From positions 26,107-90,106 of the forward strand of contig CAYTTC010000004.1 in the NCBI GenBank assembly GCA_964440525.1: a stretch of DNA of 64,000 nucleotides. Direction: 5' to 3'. Positions 42,126 to 50,913 of the stretch are shown here, one piece after another. Under the pieces are notes generated by a model. It was not told the DNA's origin. It was given only the letters and a program-made list of their open reading frames with translations, and searched no databases. Both the position numbers and the translations under genes were made by a program. The DNA comes from DASWJZ01 sp964440525. Its GTDB lineage: Bacteria; Pseudomonadota; Alphaproteobacteria; Rhizobiales; Afifellaceae. Position 1 is the stretch's first letter; the number at the start of each line of letters is the position of its first letter.

Positions 42126-43180
42126 CGACGATTGTCGACCGGCTTGATCTGCCGGCCCTGGAAAAACGCGATGCGATCAAAAGAGGGCCAATTACGCTTG
42201 ATGAATTTCATTCCTCGTTCTTGGCGCTTCGCTGCCTCGACCAGATTGAGCGCACCCCACCCCCTGCGCCGCCCGAGGCCGCGCCTGAGAGCGCCCGGAT
42301 TCTCTTTTGGAACGCCGAGCGGTTGAAATGTCTGCAGCCGTCGTTCGACCTTCTGCAGCGCAGCGCCGCCGATGCTTTCTTGCTTTGTGAAATAGATGTC
42401 GGAATGGCGCGCTCTGGCAATCGGCACATGATCGCCGAAGTCGCGCGAGCGCTTGGCGCCGGTTACGCCTATGGGGTCGAGTTTGTCGAGCTCGATCTAG
42501 GCGACGCCCGCGAGCGGATGTGGCATCGCAACGAGACGAATTCCGCTGGGCTTCACGGTGCCGGGCTCGTATCGCCGCGATCGCTCGAGCGTCCGGCGCT
42601 GGCGCGGCTGGAAAAGTCCGGCCGCTGGTTCGACGGCGCGTTCGGAGAGCGGCGCGTGGGCGGCCGCATCGCGGTCATGGCCGAGCTGGCGCTCCGCGGG
42701 GGTAGCGTGCTCCTCGTCTGCGTCCACTATGAAAGCCACACCGGCCCAGCCGATCGGCTCGCGCAGACGCGCGTCCTTCTCGACGCTATCGACCGCCACG
42801 CTCCCGACCTGCCGGTCCTCATTGGCGGCGACTTCAACACGAGCACGTTCGAGCTTCCCACAAGCACCCAGGCCGACGTCGTCGCCGCAGCGCTTCACGA
42901 GGATCCGAGCCGCCTCGTCCTGCCGATGCAATACGAGCCGATGTTCGAGGTACTCCGCACGCGCGGCTATGATTGGGAGAGCTGCAACACGCTCGGAGCA
43001 ACGACCCAGCGCACGCAACCCGACGGCAATCCGGCGCCGCCCTTCGGCCGGATCGACTGGTTCTTTGCTCGCAGGCTGGATTGCGTCGATCCTGCGGTGA
43101 TACCGGCTGTCGACAATGCCAGCGTCGCCATTTCTGACCACGAAGCGCTGGCGGTGACGATCCGCTTAGCGGGAACCTGA
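42122..43180 (+). CDS. Endonuclease/exonuclease/phosphatase (EEP) family hydrolase
   Basis: The 352-residue protein has the full EEP catalytic set: ILFWNAERL (Asn), FLLCEIDVG (Glu), VCVHYESHTGPADR (His), IGGDFNTS (Asp/Asn), RIDWFFAR and ISDHEALAV (Asp-His). The family includes inositol-polyphosphate 5-phosphatases, sphingomyelinases and nucleases. Because two GDPD-type genes flank it in the same operon, a phosphodiester or phosphomonoester from a phospholipid head group is the more likely substrate than DNA. The start is a GTG overlapping the preceding TGA; there is no signal peptide. Confidence 0.83.
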   Translation: MTTIVDRLDLPALEKRDAIKRGPITLDEFHSSFLALRCLDQIERTPPPAPPEAAPESARILFWNAERLKCLQPSFDLLQRSAADAFLLCEIDVGMARSGNRHMIAEVARALGAGYAYGVEFVELDLGDARERMWHRNETNSAGLHGAGLVSPRSLERPALARLEKSGRWFDGAFGERRVGGRIAVMAELALRGGSVLLVCVHYESHTGPADRLAQTRVLLDAIDRHAPDLPVLIGGDFNTSTFELPTSTQADVVAAALHEDPSRLVLPMQYEPMFEVLRTRGYDWESCNTLGATTQRTQPDGNPAPPFGRIDWFFARRLDCVDPAVIPAVDNASVAISDHEALAVTIRLAGT

Positions 43181-43183
43181 TTG

Positions 43184-43987
43184 ATGCCCTATTTGCCGCT
43201 CGCCAAGGAAGCCGGCCAAGTCCATGTCTGCGCGCATCGCGGCCACAGCGTGGGGGCGCCGGAGAACACGCTGTCGGCATTGGACGCGGCGTCGGATCAC
43301 GGTGCCACGGTCGCCGAGATCGACGTCGTGCTGACGCGGGACGACGCGATCGTGCTGCTGCACGACGAGATCCTCGACCGAACGACTAACGGCAAGGGCC
43401 GGGTTGCCGACCTCGATCTCGACTCGGTCAGGCGTCTCGATGCCGGCTCATGGTTTGCCCCGGAATTTTCGGGCACCCGCATTCCAACGCTCCAGGAGGC
43501 TCTTGCCACCGCCCGGTCGCGCCGGATTGGGCTTTTGGTTGAGATCAAGGAGCGGCAGCGCCAACAGGTGATGCTGGACAAGCTGGCGCGATTTCTCCGA
43601 GACGAGAATGCGCTGGAAGACATTCTGATAATCTCCTTCGACCACGTGAGCCTGTTGCGATTGAAGGAGCAGCTCCCTGCCGTACGCACAGAGCTCATCA
43701 CGCATGCACGGCACGTTGATCCCGTGGGAATGGCGCAGGTCGCCAAAGCTCAATCCGTATCGATCGAATGGAACATGTTTCACCCCGACGACGCGCGCGC
43801 GCTGCATGACGCCGGTATCGCAGTCCGCGCTTCGATCCCACGACCGGACCGTTTTGCGCTTGGCCGCGCCTATGGGTTCGATGACGAGGCTCGCGTCGTA
43901 GAGCAAGTGGCCGCCGGCAACATTGACGTTCTTGCCGGTGACGACACTTCGTTCGTTCGCCGGCTGGTCGATGCGGCGGCTCTCTAG
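43184..43987 (+). CDS. Glycerophosphodiester phosphodiesterase
   Basis: The 267-residue protein carries the canonical GDPD signature: CAHRGHSVGAPENTLSALD near residue 16, EIDVVLTRDDAIVLLHDEILDRTTNG, and LLVEIKER with the metal-binding Glu. It should release glycerol-3-phosphate from glycerophosphodiesters. No signal peptide is seen, so it acts in the cytoplasm on imported substrate. It is the last gene of the plus-strand operon and converges on the inositol-monophosphatase-family gene. Confidence 0.9.
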   Translation: MPYLPLAKEAGQVHVCAHRGHSVGAPENTLSALDAASDHGATVAEIDVVLTRDDAIVLLHDEILDRTTNGKGRVADLDLDSVRRLDAGSWFAPEFSGTRIPTLQEALATARSRRIGLLVEIKERQRQQVMLDKLARFLRDENALEDILIISFDHVSLLRLKEQLPAVRTELITHARHVDPVGMAQVAKAQSVSIEWNMFHPDDARALHDAGIAVRASIPRPDRFALGRAYGFDDEARVVEQVAAGNIDVLAGDDTSFVRRLVDAAAL

Positions 43988-44020
43988 CGCAGCCTCAAAA
44001 CCGGTTCTCCCTTTTGGGGA

Positions 44021-44812
44021 TCACGTTCCAAAGCCGGTCAAGCGCTTCAAGGGCTCGACGAGCCCGGGCGTGGCGGCAAGTATCTCCTTGCCGAGCGTGA
44101 GGTCGTCTCCGGCGAGAAAATCGCTCGTCCAGCCTCCCGCCTCGCTGACGAGCACCAGGCCCGCTGCCGCGTCCCAGGAATTCAGGTGGCGCTCCCAATA
44201 GCCGTCTAACCGCCCCGCCGCCGCGTAGGCAAGGCCGAGCGCGCCCGAGCCGAGCCGGCAGTATTCGCAGCCGGCCGTAAGCAGCGCTTCGACCGCTCGC
44301 ACATGGTAGGAGACCGGCTGGCGATAGCTGAAGCCGATGCAGATGCGGGCACGGGTGATGTCTGTCTCGCCGCTCACCCGCATCGGCGCGCCGTTCACGA
44401 AGGCGCCTCCTCCCTTCGTCGCCGCGAACAGCTCGTCCGCGAAGGGGTGGTAAATGAGCCCGAGCACGGACTCCGTCCCGACGACAAGCCCGATCGAGAT
44501 GCACCAGAAGGGCACGCCGGTGAGGAAATTGTGCGTGCCGTCTATCGGATCGATGACCCAGACGGCGGAGGCCTCAAGATCGCGCGACGCGCCCTCCTCG
44601 CCGAGGAGTCCATCCTGCGGGAAGGCGCGCGAAAGGCCGGCAACGATCAGCGCCTCGCATTCGCGATCCGCCTCGCTGACGAGGTCCTGCGCGCCCTTGC
44701 GGTCGATCGCCAGGCGGTCGCGGCGCATGAAGTGGCCGGACGCTACTTTGCCAGCGTCGCGAATGACGGATTCCGCAACGCGCAGACGATAATCGAGGTC
44801 AGTGGGTGTCAA
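44021..44812 (-). CDS. Inositol monophosphatase family protein
   Basis: The 263-residue protein has the family metal motifs: DLVSEADREC at about 44, GEEGAS at about 71, WVIDPIDGTHNFLTGVPFWCISIGL (adjacent motifs, about 84-108) and NSWDAAAGLVLVSEAGG at about 210. It is of SuhB/IMPase size. Family members hydrolyse inositol-1-phosphate, histidinol-phosphate or sugar phosphates. It sits 33 bases from the end of the GDPD/EEP operon in convergent orientation, so an inositol-phosphate substrate is attractive but not shown. Confidence 0.88.
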   Translation of the reverse strand: MTPTDLDYRLRVAESVIRDAGKVASGHFMRRDRLAIDRKGAQDLVSEADRECEALIVAGLSRAFPQDGLLGEEGASRDLEASAVWVIDPIDGTHNFLTGVPFWCISIGLVVGTESVLGLIYHPFADELFAATKGGGAFVNGAPMRVSGETDITRARICIGFSYRQPVSYHVRAVEALLTAGCEYCRLGSGALGLAYAAAGRLDGYWERHLNSWDAAAGLVLVSEAGGWTSDFLAGDDLTLGKEILAATPGLVEPLKRLTGFGT

Positions 44813-45363
44813 GCGAGGTCGCTTCTACGCAGGGGCTGGTCGTTTCACACTGGTCGCCCGCCGGTCATTCCGTCAACGCGGCACTTGTGTCACACACTGG
44901 GGAGAGACGTTGGTGCGGACCTACGCCGATCGTGGAGAAATCTGCCAAGGGCCGCCAAGGGTCAAGAGCTGCCGTCAGGAATGACCGCTTTGCGCCAGGA
45001 GCGGACGTCACCCTGCGCCCGGAAGCGGGCCTTTGGGCGCTGCCAAATGCGAGCATTCGGTGGTGAGTGACCGATGGATGGCTCTTAACCCAAAGCCGGC
45101 TTCGCTAGGACGGAATGGTGTCCTTCGCAGGCAGGCAACGAAATTCGATGCGCCGCTCTGTTCCGGCGCCGTCGGCGGAGGAAGCAAGGCTGCCCTATTG
45201 CTTCCCTCGGTCCGCATCAATCTCAAGGCCTCTCCCGCGACGGCCGAAAGCGACACCGTAGATATCCAAGTCGACAAGGACGGCGAGCTGACGGCGCATT
45301 GCCGGATGCAGCCTACGTCTTTGTCCGCTAAATGCTGGGACAGGGTGGCGGAGTACAGAACGG
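44813..45363. other. Intergenic region without a supported gene
   Basis: I find no family-like reading frame in these 551 bases. The short open frames overlap one another and match nothing I recognise. The stretch must hold the promoter of the inositol-monophosphatase gene at its left end and that of the PLP-enzyme gene at its right end. Confidence 0.6.
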
Positions 45364-46563
45364 ATGGATGGCGACCCACGACGGAGATTGAAGCTGCGCT
45401 GCGTCATCAATGCGGCCGGCACGATGACCGCGCTCGGCGCATCGGCGGCGGTGCCGGAGGCTGTCCGCGCCGCGAGCGAGATCCTGCCCCTGTTCGTCGA
45501 GATCGACGATTTGCAGCGACACGCGAGCCGCACCATCGCTGCCGCGACTGGGGCGGAGGCGGGTTTCGTGACCGCGAGCGCTTCCGCGGCGGTGACGCTC
45601 GCAATCGCGGCCGCAATGACGGGCAGTGACCTTGGACGCGTCGCTCGACTGCCAGACAGCAGCGGCATGCGGAACGCCGTCGCGATCCAGCGCGGGCACC
45701 TGATCGACTACGGTGCGCCGATCGACCAGGCGATCCGTCTCGCCGGCGCATGCGTCGCGCCGGTGGGCGAGGCCGGCCGTGCGGAGCCGCGCCAGTTGGA
45801 GGCGACGCTCGATGATACGACGGCGGCGGCGCTCTATGTGGTGTCACACCATACCGAGCAGAGCGGTCAAATTCCGCTCGTCGCCTTCGCCGGCATATGC
45901 GCGCGGCGCAATGTACCGCTCATTGTCGACGTCGCGTCGGAATACGACCTCACCGGCTTCATTGCGGCCGGCGCCGACATCGCAATTTACAGCGCGCACA
46001 AATTCCTCGGTGGTCTGACCGCCGGGATCGTGGCCGGAAGGAAGGAACTCGTCCGCGCCGCCTATCTGCAGAATGCCGGCATTGGGCGCGGCATGAAAGT
46101 CGGCAAGGAGGGGATCGCTGGCGCGATCGCCGCACTCGAGGCGTGGGCTGAGCGCGATCATGCCGCGCATCGGCGGGCGGAGGAGACACGCGTCGCCCGC
46201 TGGATGAATCGGCTGAGCGGCGTGAAGGGGCTTCGCGTTAAACTCGCACCCGATCCGACCGGAAACCCGATCGCACGCCTGCGGGTCACCATCGATCCTG
46301 CCGCCGGGACCAGCGCCTGGGATCTCGCCGACGCACTGGCCGAAGGCGATCGGCCCGTCATGGTGCGGGCTGACGAGATCGCGCGCGCCTATTTCGAGCT
46401 CGATCCCTGCAATCTCACGCAAGGCGAAGCGGAGGAGGTGGCGGAGCGCATCGTCGCGGAGATCCGCCGCGCGCAAGCCGAGCCGCGCCCGTCGACCTCC
46501 TTCGTGGAGTGGACGGCGAGGGGGAACGCCGCGCGACTTGCCTGGCCGGATCAAGCTGACTAG
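45364..46563 (+). CDS. SelA-like PLP-dependent enzyme (D-glucosaminate-6-P ammonia-lyase/DgaE-like)
   Basis: The 399-residue protein follows the SelA fold-type I pattern: CVINAAGTMTALGAS at residue 13, GAEAGFVTASASAAVTLAIAAAM, VPLIVDVASEYDL, and YSAHKFLGGLTAGIVAGRKEL with the PLP-binding Lys. SelA proper charges selenocysteine tRNA, but this short form without the N-terminal tRNA-binding domain resembles DgaE-type lyases that act on amino-sugar acids. It precedes a sugar importer operon by about 250 bases, consistent with sugar-acid catabolism. It carries no feature that fixes the substrate. Confidence 0.78.
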   Translation: MDGDPRRRLKLRCVINAAGTMTALGASAAVPEAVRAASEILPLFVEIDDLQRHASRTIAAATGAEAGFVTASASAAVTLAIAAAMTGSDLGRVARLPDSSGMRNAVAIQRGHLIDYGAPIDQAIRLAGACVAPVGEAGRAEPRQLEATLDDTTAAALYVVSHHTEQSGQIPLVAFAGICARRNVPLIVDVASEYDLTGFIAAGADIAIYSAHKFLGGLTAGIVAGRKELVRAAYLQNAGIGRGMKVGKEGIAGAIAALEAWAERDHAAHRRAEETRVARWMNRLSGVKGLRVKLAPDPTGNPIARLRVTIDPAAGTSAWDLADALAEGDRPVMVRADEIARAYFELDPCNLTQGEAEEVAERIVAEIRRAQAEPRPSTSFVEWTARGNAARLAWPDQAD

Positions 46564-46661
46564 CGGCCGAAGTGATAGCGGCGCGGACGTGTCGCGATCA
46601 CCGCCGAGGCGAAGGCGACTCCGGAGGCAAGCGCCTCCGCAAGCGATGCGCCGCGCATCAT
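46560..46661 (-). pseudogene. Possible C-terminal remnant of a sugar-kinase-like gene
   Basis: A 33-codon minus-strand frame reads RGASLAEALASGVAFASAV then ends at a TAG that overlaps the stop of the convergent PLP-enzyme gene. The pattern resembles the C-terminal helix of PfkB-type carbohydrate kinases. A stop lies just upstream in the same frame, so no full gene exists. The call rests on a short, low-complexity stretch. Confidence 0.2.
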
Positions 46662-46814
46662 GAGCCTGATGGCTCATCTCGTCGAAAATGGTGGCGAGCG
46701 TCGTGTCTGACGACGTTACCATCAGCCGTGCATCCAATGAGGATTTGACATGCCAAGCCCCGAAGTCTCAATCTTTCTCTCTAGGGCAAGCGGGACCAAG
46801 GTGGGAAGCGAGCG

Positions 46815-47627
46815 ATGAGCGCGGTGTCAGGCGAAAACAGCGCGCCGTTGCTCCGGCTTGAGGGGATCTCCAAGCATTTCGGCGCAATCGAGGCGCTGCG
46901 CGGCGTCAGCTTCGACGTCAACCGGGGTGAGGTCGTCGCGCTCCTCGGCGACAACGGGGCTGGCAAGTCGACGCTCGTGAAGATCATCGCCGGCGGCATG
47001 GCGGTGAGCGCCGGGCGCATTCTCTTCGACGGAACCGAGCGCCACTTCGCCTCGCCGACGGAGGCGAAGTCGGCGGGCATCGAGACCGTCTACCAGGACT
47101 TGTCGCTTTGCACCAATGTCGACGTCGTGGCGAATTTCTTCATGGGCCGCGAGCTCACCAGGCGAGTCCTCGGAATCCCTATTCTGCGGGAGCGCGCGAT
47201 GCACGCGGAGACGGCGAACGCCCTCGCCGCCGCCGGCACGCAGATCCCCTCGCTTAGAACCAGGGTCGAACACCTGTCGGGCGGTCAGCGGCAGGCGATC
47301 GAGCTGAACCGTTTCGTGCATTGGGGCGGCAAGCTCGTGCTTCTCGACGAGCCTTTCGCGGCGCTTGGCGTCGAGCAGACGCGCCGCGGCCTCGAAATGG
47401 TCGAACGCGTGCGAAAGCAAGGCATCGGCCTTATCATGATCACACATGTCATGGCCCAGGCTTTTCAGGTTGCGGATCGCGTCGTCGTGCTCCGGCACGG
47501 CATGGTGGCGGGCAACGTGGCCACGGAAGCCACGAGTCCGGATGAAGTGATACGCATGATTACCGGCGACATCGGACGAGTCGCTGGCAAGCGTGATAAC
47601 GGCGTTCAAGCAGGGAGGAATCCATGA
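46815..47627 (+). CDS. Sugar ABC transporter ATPase, single-domain (FrcA-like)
   Basis: The 270-residue ATPase shows Walker A GDNGAGKSTLVK, VYQDLSLCTNVDVVANFFMGRE, the signature HLSGGQRQAIELNRFV, and Walker B LVLLDEPFAALGV. It has one nucleotide-binding domain, unlike the double-domain RbsA/AraG type, so it should act as a homodimer as FrcA does. It is the first gene of the importer operon; its stop overlaps the binding-protein start. Confidence 0.88.
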   Translation: MSAVSGENSAPLLRLEGISKHFGAIEALRGVSFDVNRGEVVALLGDNGAGKSTLVKIIAGGMAVSAGRILFDGTERHFASPTEAKSAGIETVYQDLSLCTNVDVVANFFMGRELTRRVLGIPILRERAMHAETANALAAAGTQIPSLRTRVEHLSGGQRQAIELNRFVHWGGKLVLLDEPFAALGVEQTRRGLEMVERVRKQGIGLIMITHVMAQAFQVADRVVVLRHGMVAGNVATEATSPDEVIRMITGDIGRVAGKRDNGVQAGRNP

Positions 47628-48673
47628 AGTCGTTCAGTCGAATCCTGGCGGGGGCGGCTCTCGCCTTTGCCGTTGCCGCGTCGGCGGGTACTGCCGCCGC
47701 GCAGGAGATGAAGGGCAAGATCTACTACCTCGTGCCAACCTTGCTCGATGAATTTCAGACCGGCTCGATCGACGCCATCACCAAGTTCATGAAGGACGTC
47801 GGCTACGAGGTCATCTCGCTCGATGGGCAGAACCAGTCGACGACGCAGCTGAACCAGATCGACGACGTGATCAACCTGAAGCCGGCCGCTGTCATCCTTG
47901 CGGCTGTCGACTTCGATGCGGCGAAGGGCGGCATCGAGAAGATGCGTGCCGCCGGAATTCCGGTGATGATTTTCGACCGCCAGATCGTTTCGACGCCGTC
48001 CGACTTCACCTCGGTCGCCGGCACCGTCGAGATCGGCTACATCGCCGCAGCAGAGATCACGCGGCTGCTGACCGAACGGCACGGCTCGCCGAAGGGCAAG
48101 GTGCTGCAGATCCTCGGCGATCCGGGCGACCCCTACACCCTCGATATCCAGAAGGGTTTTGAGGAGAAGATGGCGGCGAATCCGGAGGTGACGATCATCA
48201 CGCAGGCTGCCATGCAATGGGCGGCGGACGCGGCCGGCACTATCGCATCCGATCGGCTTCTTACCGATCCCGACATCGATTTGATCTTCGTCCACGCGGC
48301 ACACCTCGCTGTCGCCGTGGCTGCGGTGCTCGAAGCGCAGGGCAAGCAGCCGGGAGACGTCATGCTGGTCTCGTCGAATGGCGCGCCCGTCGGCCTCGAC
48401 CTCATCCGCAAGGGCTGGGAGCAGGTGGAAGTCGAGCAGCCGATGGTGGCCCAGGCCGCCGCGCTCGCCATGTTCGCCGACAAGATAGTGAACAAGGAAG
48501 AGATCAAGCCCGGGACCTACAACGTGACGGGGCTCGAGTCGGTGCTGACCATCGAGGCTTGGGGCCCGAACATCAAGATCCCCGGCGCGGCGATCACCAA
48601 GGACAACATCGACGACCCGAAGTTCTGGGGCAACCTGAAGCCGCCCACGGAGACTATCACGCCGGTCGAGTAA
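47624..48673 (+). CDS. Sugar ABC transporter substrate-binding protein (RbsB type)
   Basis: The 349-residue protein has a signal peptide (MKSFSRILAGAALAFAVA to TAAAQE) and a type I periplasmic fold: GKIYYLVPTLLDEFQTGSI, DDVINLKPAAVILAAVDFDA, MRAAGIPVMIFDRQIV and VLQILGDPGDPYTLDIQKGF (adjacent motifs). This is the ribose/xylose/galactose binding-protein class. The ligand cannot be read from sequence. A hairpin follows it. Confidence 0.88.
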   Translation: MKSFSRILAGAALAFAVAASAGTAAAQEMKGKIYYLVPTLLDEFQTGSIDAITKFMKDVGYEVISLDGQNQSTTQLNQIDDVINLKPAAVILAAVDFDAAKGGIEKMRAAGIPVMIFDRQIVSTPSDFTSVAGTVEIGYIAAAEITRLLTERHGSPKGKVLQILGDPGDPYTLDIQKGFEEKMAANPEVTIITQAAMQWAADAAGTIASDRLLTDPDIDLIFVHAAHLAVAVAAVLEAQGKQPGDVMLVSSNGAPVGLDLIRKGWEQVEVEQPMVAQAAALAMFADKIVNKEEIKPGTYNVTGLESVLTIEAWGPNIKIPGAAITKDNIDDPKFWGNLKPPTETITPVE

Positions 48674-48725
48674 GTGCGGAACTTGGAGAGCCGCTCCCTC
48701 ATGCTGAAGGGGCTTCCGCGCGAAC

Positions 48726-48767
48726 GGCGGGCCTCGGAGAACGCCTGGTGCGTCTTCGGGGCCCGCC
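48726..48767 (+). terminator. Intercistronic hairpin after the RbsB-type gene
   Basis: GGCGGGCCTC at 48726-48735 pairs with GGGGCCCGCC at 48758-48767 (ten pairs counting one G-U) around a 22-base loop. It lies in the 147-base gap between binding-protein and permease genes, where partial termination or mRNA protection is expected. Confidence 0.6.
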
Positions 48768-48820
48768 TTCTCCCGGAGCCTCGGATGAGGGGTGGCGATT
48801 GATCTCAGGTTTTTGAAGAC

Positions 48821-49858
48821 ATGACTGCCGACGCGGCAGACGTCGCCCCTCAAGCCGACGTCGCATCATCGGGACGGCAGGTCGCGATCGAGTTCGTCCT
48901 CGACAACCTCGTCTGGCTCATCCTCGTTGCGGCGCTGGCGACGTTCTCGCTCGCCATACCGAACTTTCTCCAGATCGGCATCCTTCTCAACATTCTTGAG
49001 CAATCCTCCTTCGTCGGTATTATCGCCGTGGGCCTGTCGCTCACATTGATCGCCGGTCACATGGACCTGTCGATCGAGTCGGTCATGGCGCTCGCCGCCA
49101 TGACCGCGGCGCTTATCTTCGGCACCGGCGGCGCCGGCGGCGGCTTCACACTCGATCCGCCGTGGCTGACGTTCCCGGCTTCGCTTGCGATTGCGCTTGC
49201 GATCGGCATCGCCATCGGCGCCGGCAACGCCTTCCTCGTCGTTCGCCTCGGCATCAACGCATTCATCGTCACGCTCGCGGCCTATATTTTTGCACGGGGT
49301 GTCGTCGTCGCGATGTCGGGCGGGCGCTCCGTCTATGGGCTGCCTGACGCCATGCGGATCATGGCGATCGAGCGCCCCCTCGGCGTCCCCATGCTCGGCT
49401 GGATGCTGATCCTCGTCTATGTCGCCTTCGCCTTCGTGCTGACGAAGACGCCCTTCGGGCGTCACCTCATCATGATCGGCGGCAATCCGACCGCGACATT
49501 CCGCGCCGGTATAAGGGTAGGCCGGGCAGTGGCGGCAGCTTTCATCCTCTCCGGCGCGCTCGCGGGACTTGCAGGATGGCTTCTTGCATCGCGGACAGCG
49601 GGCGCCACCGCAAATCTTGGCATCGGGATGCTCTTTCAAGCCTTCGCGGCCGTCGTCATCGGCGGTGTCAGCCTGAAAGGCGGTTTCGGGCGGCTGTCGG
49701 GCGTCTTCGCGGGCGTGCTCCTCCTTTCGTCGATCCAGACCGCCATCAACGTCATGGGCATGCCGCCGCACTACACACAGATGATCCAAGGGTCATTGGT
49801 CTTGGCGGCGGTACTTCTCGACACGCTGAAGACGACCGTCCGGCGGCGCTTCCTCTGA
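48821..49858 (+). CDS. Sugar ABC transporter permease (RbsC type)
   Basis: The 345-residue permease has about ten hydrophobic segments and the RbsC marks VGLSLTLIAGHMDLSIESVMALAAM, VRLGINAFIVTLAAYIFARGV, KTPFGRHLIMIGGNPTATFRAGI and AVVIGGVSLKGGFG (as short motifs). It pairs with the FrcA-like ATPase as a homodimeric permease. Confidence 0.88.
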   Translation: MTADAADVAPQADVASSGRQVAIEFVLDNLVWLILVAALATFSLAIPNFLQIGILLNILEQSSFVGIIAVGLSLTLIAGHMDLSIESVMALAAMTAALIFGTGGAGGGFTLDPPWLTFPASLAIALAIGIAIGAGNAFLVVRLGINAFIVTLAAYIFARGVVVAMSGGRSVYGLPDAMRIMAIERPLGVPMLGWMLILVYVAFAFVLTKTPFGRHLIMIGGNPTATFRAGIRVGRAVAAAFILSGALAGLAGWLLASRTAGATANLGIGMLFQAFAAVVIGGVSLKGGFGRLSGVFAGVLLLSSIQTAINVMGMPPHYTQMIQGSLVLAAVLLDTLKTTVRRRFL

Positions 49859-49878
49859 ATCGGCAGAAGGCTCGGCTC

Positions 49879-50661
49879 ATGGGCGACAGGTTGAAGGACC
49901 GGATCGCGATCGTTGTCGGCGCCGCGCGCGGGATCGGCGCAGGCATCGCCGAACGGTTCCTTGAGGAGGGCGCCTCGGTCGTGATCGCCGACACTGACGA
50001 GACCGCGGGGGAGGCGACGACGAGGAGGCTTGGTGCGGTCGGCAGCTGCGCTTTCATCAAGGCCGACATTAGCGACAAGACCGGCGCGGAGTTCGTCGTT
50101 GCGGCCGCCTTAGAGCGGTTCGGACGTCTCGACATCCTAGTGCAGAATGCCGGAATCTATCCCTGGACGCTGATCGAGAACATCGCGACGGAGGAATGGG
50201 ATCGCGTTCTCGCCGTGAACCTGAAGGGCACGTTTCTCGCGGCGCAGGCGGCGTTGAAGCCGATGAAGGCGCAGCGCTACGGCCGCATGGTGTTCACCTC
50301 CTCGATCACGGGGCCACGCGTCTCCAGCCCTGGCCACGGGCACTATTCGGCGAGCAAAGCGGGCATCAATGGCTTCATCCGCGCCGCCGCGATCGAGTTC
50401 GCGGCTTACGGCATCACCGTCAACGGCGTGGAGCCGGGCAATATCCTGACCGAAGGCATGCAGGCGCACCGAAGCGTCGAATTCATCGCCAGCATGGTGG
50501 CGATGGTTCCGCTCGGCCGTTTGGGCACACCGCGCGACGTGGCGAACGCCGCGCTCTATCTTGCCTCCGACGAGGCCGAGTACGTCACCGGAACCACCAT
50601 CGTAGTTGACGGTGGGCAAACGCTTCCAGAGGGCAGCGACTTCAGAATTGTGCCGGCTTGA
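49879..50661 (+). CDS. Short-chain dehydrogenase/reductase
   Basis: A 260-residue SDR with VGAARGIGAGIAE at residue 13, VQNAGIYPW, YSASKAGINGFIR (catalytic Tyr and Lys) and YVTGTTIVVDGGQTLPE at the end. It follows the sugar permease by 20 bases and probably oxidises the imported sugar or its acid. I chose the ATG at 49879; upstream sequence in frame lies inside the permease gene. Confidence 0.86.
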   Translation: MGDRLKDRIAIVVGAARGIGAGIAERFLEEGASVVIADTDETAGEATTRRLGAVGSCAFIKADISDKTGAEFVVAAALERFGRLDILVQNAGIYPWTLIENIATEEWDRVLAVNLKGTFLAAQAALKPMKAQRYGRMVFTSSITGPRVSSPGHGHYSASKAGINGFIRAAAIEFAAYGITVNGVEPGNILTEGMQAHRSVEFIASMVAMVPLGRLGTPRDVANAALYLASDEAEYVTGTTIVVDGGQTLPEGSDFRIVPA

Positions 50662-50913
50662 GCAAGCCCGTGCACCAGTTCCGCGGTGTCCGCATTAGGT
50701 CTGCTTATCTCCCAACATCGGCCGAATGGCTGACGTGGCGGTACTTCGCATTCGCGCCAACAGCGGACATCCTAAAGGGGGCGGGGACAGCGACGCGTCG
50801 GTCCTAGCCTTCGACAGCGGCCGACCGCCCTCGTCGACGGCCGGGCGGCGAGACTTGGCGAATCTCCTTCGCGCCAAAAAGGAGCGGTTGTCAGGGTTTC
50901 TCGTCTGCCTGCA

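Noticed and set aside
44978..45000. Similarity between ATGACCGCTTTGCGCCAGGA here and a stretch near 50736-50765 as a new repeat family
   Set aside because: The shared part is short and gapped (roughly GCGCCA...AGCGGAC), too little to call a repeat from two copies.
44813..45363. Short frames in the gap before the SelA-like gene
   Set aside because: They overlap each other on both strands, have no recognisable motif and no convincing ribosome sites.
50662..50913. Gap between the SDR and rhamnonate dehydratase as an RNA gene or riboswitch
   Set aside because: It contains only a modest GC-rich hairpin (CCGCCC/GGGCGG) between convergent genes, best seen as a possible weak terminator.
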